DNA from: Isoetes taiwanensis
Lineage: Eukaryota; Streptophyta; Lycopodiopsida; Isoetales; Isoetaceae
DNA length: 64,000 nt
NCBI GenBank assembly: GCA_021234155.1
Contig: JAJEKV010000099.1
Span: 1,326,297-1,390,296 of the forward strand
Direction: 5' to 3'
Positions 58,740-64,000 of this stretch are shown here, piece by piece. The position numbers and the translations under genes are program-made. Under the pieces are notes generated by a model. It saw only the letters and a program-made list of their open reading frames with translations. It searched no databases and had not been told where the DNA came from. Each line of letters starts with the position of its first letter. Position 1 is the first letter of the stretch.

Positions 58740-59717
58740 ACGTAAGCAATGATTTGCAAATCACTAGAGAAGGGCATTCATGTAACATCAAAAGGCATAG
58801 TTTTCATGATGTCTTCAGCCACAACAATGTTTCCTGCTCTATGAATAACATCAATGAAACAGGTATAATGTTGTACAATAGGTGTCAAGGATAATTAATA
58901 GCAACAAGTATGAACCTTCATCCACTAAACATGCATGGTGATGAGAAGTGAAAGCCACTTCATCTAGTCTTATTCCTTCCATTTGCATTCCATAAGAGAT
59001 ATTGCCTCTTTGGCCCGATCATGTTGGGCATATGTCATGATAAGCGCATTCCACAATCATCACTAATATATTAAACACATTATGTAACATCAACATTCCA
59101 CATTTGGCATACATATCAACAGCCAGCGGCCACAAAATGTTTCTGCGGTGTGATATGTTTTGAGGACTTCGCATGAATCGTTTTTCCTTTCGATGTCATA
59201 GAAGCGCATACTCTCAAATGGTATCTTTGTCGGGTTGCACACTCTAATTGCATCTTCTCAAAAATTAGCTTTTGTATTATTGCCAAACTCTACAAGTGCA
59301 ACAATCCTTCATCCAAATAACATGCATGTAGGTAGGCTGTCAAAGATTTGACAGGCATCGCACAAAGCTAGCAATTTTGCATAAATGTTAACAAGATTGT
59401 TCCCAACAGAACAATCCTTTGCATATCCACTTTTTAAAATACCAGCATGGATATGTTTTACCTTATATAAGTTCATGTTCTCATTCATAATATTTACAAA
59501 AGGTCACTTTATAAGGTCTTGTACCTGTATCATCCATATTTTTGTAAAGGTGGAAAGCTTCTCTGCCACACCAGTGGCGCTTATATCCTACAATAAGTGC
59601 ATTCCAAGAAGCAGCATTTACTGCGGGCAAAGTGCCAAATACTTGATGAGCAACCCCTAGAAAACTACATTTGACGTATATGTTGATAAGAGTATTCCCT
59701 GCAAATATGTAGCACAA
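58740..59717 (-). pseudogene. PPR protein (PLS type) fragment
   Basis: Minus-strand frames show several PPR helices: GNTLINIYVKCSFLGVAHQV, VNAASWNALIVGYKRH, then HAGILKSGYAKDCSVGNNLV and LALCDACQIFDSLP, and lower down AVDMYAKCGML. The spacing of roughly 31-36 residues, VF..LP...SWNALI and LV(N/D)MYAKC are typical of plant organellar PPR RNA-binding proteins of the PLS subgroup. Stops and frameshifts between blocks, and no E/DYW end, make it a pseudogene fragment. Confidence 0.7.
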
Positions 59718-61319
59718 TAACAGGGGGTTGTTTTTGTATTTTTATACTTTTTTCCCTAAGGTTTTTATATGATTTGGTGGTGTAATCTCGTGGATGTACT
59801 AATGCGTACATCTAGAGTGCGCATACAGTTTCATGTTTTTTTAGTGGCAATTGCCAATGGTTTGACCCAAAAAAAAAAAAAACCCAAAAAAAAAAACAAA
59901 AAAACAAAATCTAGAGGCATGCAGGGCTCGATAGCTTAACTTTAGGGTTGATTTTCGTTCAAGATGCAGGAGTGGGATTCGGAAGGCATGGAATCTCAAA
60001 CATTAGTTCTTGTTCGAGATTGAGAGCTCTGTTCTATCATCTTTTTGATCCGTGTGCAATATAAATGCGGGTATGTTTTAACAAAAAGTGCAATCAATCT
60101 GGCTGCCCGAAGAGGCCGAGCTCATATTTTTGCCGAGAATCATTAAATTCGAACTTCTTGATTTTTCTTGACGGAAGAATTTGGGCTGCATTTTTTAGCT
60201 GGTGTTGGGTTTGCGGTATGTCTTTTTCGCAATTCTAGACCAGGTATTTCATGTTTTTGACAATCGGGTTCTTTTAAAATGGTCATAATGAGTGTACATG
60301 CTTGCAAATCCACCTACGGGGAAGGCGAGAGAAGAGCAAGATCGGCAAATTGTTTTCTTTTGGTAATAGGCAAAAAAATGCCCCCGTGTTTGGGATTGTC
60401 ATATATCTGAGATATTGCCGTCGATGCACAAATGTCTCCTAGAACGCAAACATTCAAGTAGGCTACAAATTCACGCACATACCGGGCCGCTATAAGCAAA
60501 GAGGGGCACCATGAAAATCCTGTATTCCTTGTACAAAGTCAGCGATTCCATGTGGGGTGATGGCTATATTAATGATTTCCCCAAAGCGTATTGAGAACTA
60601 AAGGCTTTGCCAAGCTTGTTGCATTTAATCCTTTGCCATCTAGTTTTCCAAAAGAGCTTGGATCTCAACATTTGGATTCACGAGATTACAAGATCGAGAA
60701 TGGACCAAAAGCCTCCTAGTTTGGGAGAAATACTACTCCATCCGGCTCCTTCCCTTCCAATATGCCCGGATCTGTGATTATCAAGAAACAAGAGATCAAC
60801 GTCCAATCTAAATACACATCAAGTGATGTTTGCACAACTTTTGTAAAGCACTTACCTAATATGGAGACTATGGATGTCATCCATGTGAACACGCTCCACC
60901 AGATCTGCCTTGTGAGAAAATTGCATCAAGATGGGTAGAAAGCGAGAATCACGCAAATTGGGTTGTGGGCATGGTTAGACTTAGAACCTTATAGTTTTCA
61001 TTGTTTATAAAAATGGCAGTAGACTTTGAGAGATTTGCCTTCCGTGAGTCCAAATATAAGAGAAACTTCATTTGAGACACCAGCATTTGCCTTATAGGTT
61101 CCAAGTACATTGTGCAATAATCCCAAAAATCCAAGCTCCAAAACCGGCCAAGACAACGCTTTGATCTCGAGCAGCGGTTGGAAGAAAGCAAAGGCAAAAA
61201 AACAAAGGGTGCAAAGAGGGATCGACAAGAGAGTTTAAGCTCTCTCGGCACCTCTAAAGAACCATGATCACTCATCTCGGAACACGGCTAGTTCTCGATC
61301 CATACAAGGCAACCAATAT
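59718..61319. other. No gene recognised; A-rich tract and an unsupported minus-strand ORF
   Basis: An A-rich tract (A13, A13 and A7 runs) lies at about 59868-59910. A minus-strand frame at 60949-61275 (108 codons, ATG at 61275) starts MSDHGSLEVPRELKL and matches nothing I know. The region 60480-60960 has a less AT-rich, coding-like texture but no frame holds. Confidence 0.35.
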
Positions 61320-61610
61320 GTGAAGCATGAACAAAAATTTGCCTTTATGTGGCGGTGTCTGGAGGAATTTTTAGAGCAAGAAGCTGGTGATGGTGATGGT
61401 GATGGTGATGGTGATGGTGAAGGGTCCGACTACGAGGCATTGGCGGGGAACTTTAATTTCTTTGATGCTTTGAATAGATTCTTGCACCCGAAGTCTAGAG
61501 ACGACTCTTGTGGGGATGATGCATCATTGTGGTATGATCGAGAGACAGCGAGCCTTGTCTGGATGCAAGAGAGTCGTGGAAGTCGCATCTTGACGGGCAC
61601 TCTAGATTAA
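61320..61610 (+). CDS. Small ORF with Gly-Asp hexanucleotide repeat, unknown
   Basis: 96 codons from ATG at 61326 (or the frame start at 61320). A (GATGGT)n microsatellite, about 61389-61420, encodes alternating Gly-Asp, followed by EGSDYEALAGNFNFFDALN and an acidic C-terminal part with ASLWYDRE. There is no neighbour with related function. It could be one exon of a decayed gene or chance. I do not recognise it. Confidence 0.3.
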   Translation: MKHEQKFAFMWRCLEEFLEQEAGDGDGDGDGDGEGSDYEALAGNFNFFDALNRFLHPKSRDDSCGDDASLWYDRETASLVWMQESRGSRILTGTLD

Positions 61611-62086
61611 ATTTTGCACCCTAGACCAAATTTTGAAATGGCTACTTTAGGATTTTAGTGAGGAAAACCTTTCGGCAAGCTACAATTTGAAGGTGGTATG
61701 GTTATTATATGTGAGAAATAGGGTCTACCGCTGCAGCAAGAACAATGCAAAGGGAAGTTGGTATTATATAAGGAATTGGGTGGTGACGCTCAAACAAAGG
61801 TGGCTCTCTTAGAACTCAGAACCTACATGTTCTTTTCCTGGCAAAAACAAAGCAGAAGGGCTCCAACAACTGTTGCCCTTTGTTTAATGGCGTCACAAAA
61901 GCCGAGGGGCCCAACTCTTTTGTAGTTGTGTTGATCCGAGATCTTTGCTTGTCCATTCCGCAGCCTCCTTTACATAAGTCGAGGTTGTTACAGGTATTAT
62001 ATTATATGTTGATAAATAACTTCTTTTCTTGTTTGCATTGGGAGTTAGCCCAATAACAATAATGAAATTAGTTATTACTGTATGCA

Positions 62087-62650
62087 GGACCAACAGGAAA
62101 AATCATCAAGGATGAGATTATTAACTTTATTCCTGGCATGGCCTTGAAGCCTACAGACTTGGCTGTCTTGTTCTTCACTCAATCAGGAAAACTAGCAGGG
62201 ATCAATAAGGGATATAAAATATTGTTCGACAAAAAATATGTTCTATCAAGTAATTTTGACGAGCTTGAACTAGTAAAAACAAGGACAATAAGAGATATTC
62301 TAATGCAGAGTTCAAGTTATTTAGCAGTGAGACCATTATTGCCATCTTCATTTTTGGGCTTAGGAGATAATGAAGAACAAATGAGAATATCAAACAAAAG
62401 GTACCTAGAGTGGTTAGATAAATAAAAAACAATGTCAGTATTGCATGTGTCATTTGGATTGTGAGGTTGTTGCGGGATTTTTAAGTCATTGTGGTTGGAA
62501 TCCGACGTTGGAAAGTATACGTGCGAATGTGCCCATGATTGGTAGCGTTGCATTCCTTCTGCAAGGGCGAGAAGGAGAGATTTGTTGGAAGAGAAGGGAT
62601 AGAGGAGGCTTTGTAAATGTGTTAAGATGTCCTACCATGAAAACCATGTT
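62087..62650 (+). pseudogene. UDP-glycosyltransferase (UGT, plant family 1) pseudogene fragment
   Basis: After a TGTATGCAG acceptor at about 62087 the frame reads DEIINFIPGMALKPTDLA, NFDELEL, RPLLPSSFLG and ISNKRYLEWLDK, then stop (TAA at 62423, where UGTs have Gln), then MSVLHVSFG. The next recognisable block, VAGFLSHCGWNPTLESI and VPMIG (62462-62540), is the core of the PSPG sugar-donor box but follows almost directly. About a hundred residues that should lie between, including the WxPQ start of the box, are missing. The nonsense codon, deletion and frame change make it non-functional. UGTs glycosylate small molecules in the cytosol. Confidence 0.8.
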
Positions 62651-62854
62651 GTGTTGCATATTCGAATTTGTTAGGGCCCGAAGGGCCAAAAAATACACAT
62701 TACCTCATTTAACAGTCTCTCTCATTGTTTTTAACATTTAGTATAGTTCATAGTTCTTAAATTTCTTTTATAAAATCATTATAATTTAAACGGCCTGTTT
62801 ATATGCAATACCTTTTCTAGGGCATTGAATGTGCATTGCTCTTTCGATTGCTTT

Positions 62855-63190
62855 GTTAGGGCCCGAAGGGCCCAAATTTTTTTTTTCATATAACAAACAA
62901 CACACAACTACCATTAATATTAATTAACACAAACCATTGCATTTAACACATTTAAATTAAATCCCCCTGAAACCCCCTTTGGTTTGAGTGCATATTCACA
63001 CGGGGGGTGACTCCGGGCAGCGAGAGCTGTTGGATAGGCATATTCACCCTTTATGCCTTAATCTACACCGTACATAAAGTTCCTCGTTTGTGGGGTATCC
63101 ATGTACAAAATTTGCTATACTGTATAACAAGATTTGCAAAATACTATAAGATTTGAGGTAATATACCACATGGTGTTGATTTCGTACATG
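62855..63190 (+). repeat. Dispersed repeat, copy 2 (uninterrupted orientation)
   Basis: It starts with TTAGGGCCCGAAGGGCCC and continues through CCCCCTTTGGTTT, CACACGGGGGGTGACTCCGG, GCAGCGAGAGCTGTTGGA and GTTGATTTCGTACATG. Copy 1 at 56650-57000 has the same parts with the second half inverted. An extra copy of just the first motif is at 62668-62683. Confidence 0.7.
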
Positions 63191-63354
63191 CGGGACATAA
63201 TTTTAGGGGCATGCCCGGAGTCATCCCTGAAATGGATTATGTAAGTATGCACCCATTTGCCCAATGCAAGGGATGTTGCAACACTACAGGCACCTAACAG
63301 ACTAATGAAAGTTATATTGTCTGCCTTTGTATTCTCTTTCTTCAAAGATTGCAA
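63115..63354 (-). pseudogene. PPR protein fragment
   Basis: It reads KADNITFISLLGACSVATSL and ALGKWVHTYI, the end of one PPR motif and start of the next (P-D/N-x-x-T-F-x-x-L-L-x-A-C...G..VH). Similarity stops after about 45 residues, where the dispersed repeat begins. It is on the same strand as the 58.7-59.7 kb PPR fragment and may come from the same ancestral gene, split by the sequences between them. Confidence 0.6.
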
Positions 63355-64000
63355 TGAAGTCTTGCGTTGCTAACCCTGCACGTATCCACCTATAAAGAAT
63401 GTAAAATTGGAGCCTTGAAATAAACTGATATGCGAGTTTAGAATACCTGTGTCATTGGATTCGTGTATGTTCATTTAATGTGCTATTCTTATCCAGTTCA
63501 AAATCTTAGTGGGCATCTTATATATGTAAATGTTCAATCATTTTGTGTCTATTTCTTATAGATATCAAATCAGTGGAAGAACAAACAGATTTAGAAGCCT
63601 CTATCAAATTATAAAGGTCAGAGAATACAATGCCAGATCCCTAGTAATCAAGCAAATTTCATTACTGGAATCATTAAGCATCCCTCTAACTGCATTTCCA
63701 AAAGGCTTTCCCTATTAGTTATCATTTCCATAATCTTCTGACAAGGCCTTTATTATGTAGGCTATCTGCCTAAGCAAGGGTCTAGAACTAAGATAAGCGG
63801 AGAGAATCTTCATCATATTATCCTTATATGAAGATGGCAGAATCGTCGTCATGTCCTTTTACATTATCCTCCTATTTTTTCAACAGGTTTTATTGCAAAA
63901 ATCAAAACACCAAAATCTGTTCTCCAAAAAATAAGCCAATGGAGTCATATGCGCTGCAGAATGGCACCATTTTGTGGCCAATAGGAGAGATGTGTCACGG
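63355..64000. other. No gene recognised
   Basis: AT-rich. A short plus-strand frame at 63530-63718 has no homology. The window ends without a clear feature. Confidence 0.35.

Noticed and set aside
1-64000. Organelle DNA, viral genome or bacterial origin
   Set aside because: Introns with GT-AG ends, plant nuclear gene families and nested plant transposons explain the window; no organelle gene block, viral gene order or operon is present.

Overview
This window looks like nuclear DNA from a land plant with a large, transposon-filled genome. Three things point that way: spliceosomal introns; plant gene families (an ABCD2-type half ABC transporter, a TK1-type thymidine kinase, a plant UDP-glycosyltransferase and PLS-type PPR fragments); and plant retrotransposon types (Ty3/gypsy with a chromodomain-like tail, a long Ty3/gypsy with an extra 3' gene, Ty1/copia, and LINEs). 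A fern or other seed-free plant is my guess, not something the sequence proves. I see no bacterial operons, CRISPR array, rRNA or complete tRNA gene.

Layout. About 0.66-6.1 kb is a decayed Ty3/gypsy element with diverged LTRs (family A). A second family A copy begins near 6.86 kb. It is interrupted at 7286-18332 by an 11 kb Ty3/gypsy element (family B) flanked by a perfect 5-bp target duplication (CTCCT). Family A resumes after 18337 with its chromodomain-like segment and 3' LTR. From 19.2 to 24.4 kb there are two converging genes: a decayed transposase-like gene (+) and an unrecognised multi-exon coiled-coil/Cys-rich gene (-). From 25410 to 28733 lies a non-coding element with 31-bp terminal inverted repeats and about a dozen copies of a short palindrome centred on ATGCGCGCAT.

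The central part, 31.0-39.6 kb, holds host genes. A TK1-type thymidine kinase fragment (+) has been split inside an exon by a 3386-bp inverted-repeat element with an ATT target duplication. It converges on an ABCD2-type transporter (-). The ABCD2 gene reads as ten exons that join in phase into a 695-residue protein with all ATPase motifs, and it is the only convincingly intact conventional gene here.

From 40.3 to 54.1 kb is another nest. A CACTA-like end with DUF4216-type coding is followed by a LINE (+). That LINE appears to be split between its ORF1 and its endonuclease by a second, minus-strand LINE-like sequence, which is itself split by a minus-strand Ty1/copia element at about 45.35-50.46 kb. 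The rest, 54.1-64 kb, is repeats, hairpins, unrecognised ORFs, PPR fragments and a UGT pseudogene.

Nearly every transposon gene is scrambled by frameshifts and stops, so their coordinates mark where homology is visible, not working genes. All calls are from reading the sequence; no database search was run.
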